19,551 bases of DNA from Ettlia oleoabundans. Lineage: Eukaryota > Chlorophyta > Chlorophyceae > Chlamydomonadales. Numbering within the stretch: position 1 is the first letter of the stretch; each line of letters opens with the position of its first letter. Under the pieces are notes generated by a model. That model was not told the DNA's origin and did not search any database. It was given only the letters and a program-made list of their open reading frames with translations. This document shows, in pieces, positions 19,413-19,551 of this stretch. A program made the position numbers and the translations under genes. The stretch is from the NCBI GenBank assembly GCA_019693395.1, contig JAAMXP010001590.1, forward strand, positions 1 through 19,551, in the 5' to 3' direction.

Positions 19413-19551
19413 GGCAGCAGCAGCCAGCAGCAGCCGGACCTAGCAGCCCTTAGCGCAGCCATGCACGCAACTTTCGCTCCTAAGGATGTGGCTGAGCATG
19501 TCAAGCGGCTCAAACGGCGCAAGGCGGTGACCGGCAGCATGCCACCATGGT
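19413..19551 (+). CDS. Unrecognised gene, 5' part, cut by right edge
   Basis: A plus-strand open frame runs to the window end. A strong acceptor-like pyrimidine tract ending CCCGCAG (19406-19412) precedes it. In frame it reads a Ser/Gln-rich lead, then PDLAALSAAMHATFAPKDVA and EHVKRLKRRKAVTGSMPPW. The ATG at 19461 is a possible start; alternatively this is an internal exon and the start lies to the left. The basic KRLKRRK cluster could be a nuclear-localisation or nucleic-acid contact, but that is speculation. The amino-acid composition looks coding and unlike its low-complexity surroundings. I do not recognise the family. Confidence 0.45.

Overview
The window looks like nuclear DNA of a green alga (Chlorophyta). 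Every confident gene is split into many short exons (16-619 nt) with GT-AG introns, donors mostly GTGAG/GTGCG/GTAAG and acceptors mostly (T)GCAG. TGTAA poly(A)-type signals lie near predicted 3' ends, and CAG/GCA-rich low-complexity DNA is common. A Chlamydomonas/Scenedesmus-type alga is the best guess; the genus cannot be told from the sequence. I see no bacterial operon, tRNA, rRNA or CRISPR array.

Four genes lie on the minus strand, transcribed right to left. Three are paralogues, here called A, B and C, of a secreted, extremely aspartate-rich protein: C (19101->13466), B (11826->10004) and A (2348->about 24). Each starts with MRR plus a hydrophobic signal peptide, and a phase-2 intron follows codon 22 or 24. 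B and C share a second exon that begins MGR and contains VAQQ.AHRSLL; A has a diverged version ending RRSLL. Poly-Asp exons follow in all three. C continues with repeated exons carrying D-x-D-x-D-G-x-x-D loops (thrombospondin-type-3-like) and ends in three four-cysteine modules spaced C-x4-C-x5/6-C-x8/9-C, resembling follistatin/osteonectin EGF-like (FOLN) modules. A keeps the cysteine modules but lacks the calcium-loop exons. B has neither; it has an internal 132-bp duplication of acidic sequence and an expanded AGGC tract instead.

Between A and B lies an unrelated, well-recognised gene, GLE1 (8909->3089). It is the nuclear-pore mRNA-export factor that activates the DEAD-box helicase DBP5/DDX19. 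My 13-exon model is in frame throughout, totals 2049 nt (682 aa) and covers the whole conserved GLE1 C-terminal domain.

At the right edge a plus-strand gene, divergent from C, enters the window and is cut off. The remaining DNA is introns, untranslated regions and intergenic spacers with microsatellites. The point most worth following up is the A/B/C family: acidic, probably calcium-binding, probably extracellular proteins whose acidic-plus-FOLN layout recalls animal SPARC/osteonectin, assembled differently in each copy by gain and loss of exons.
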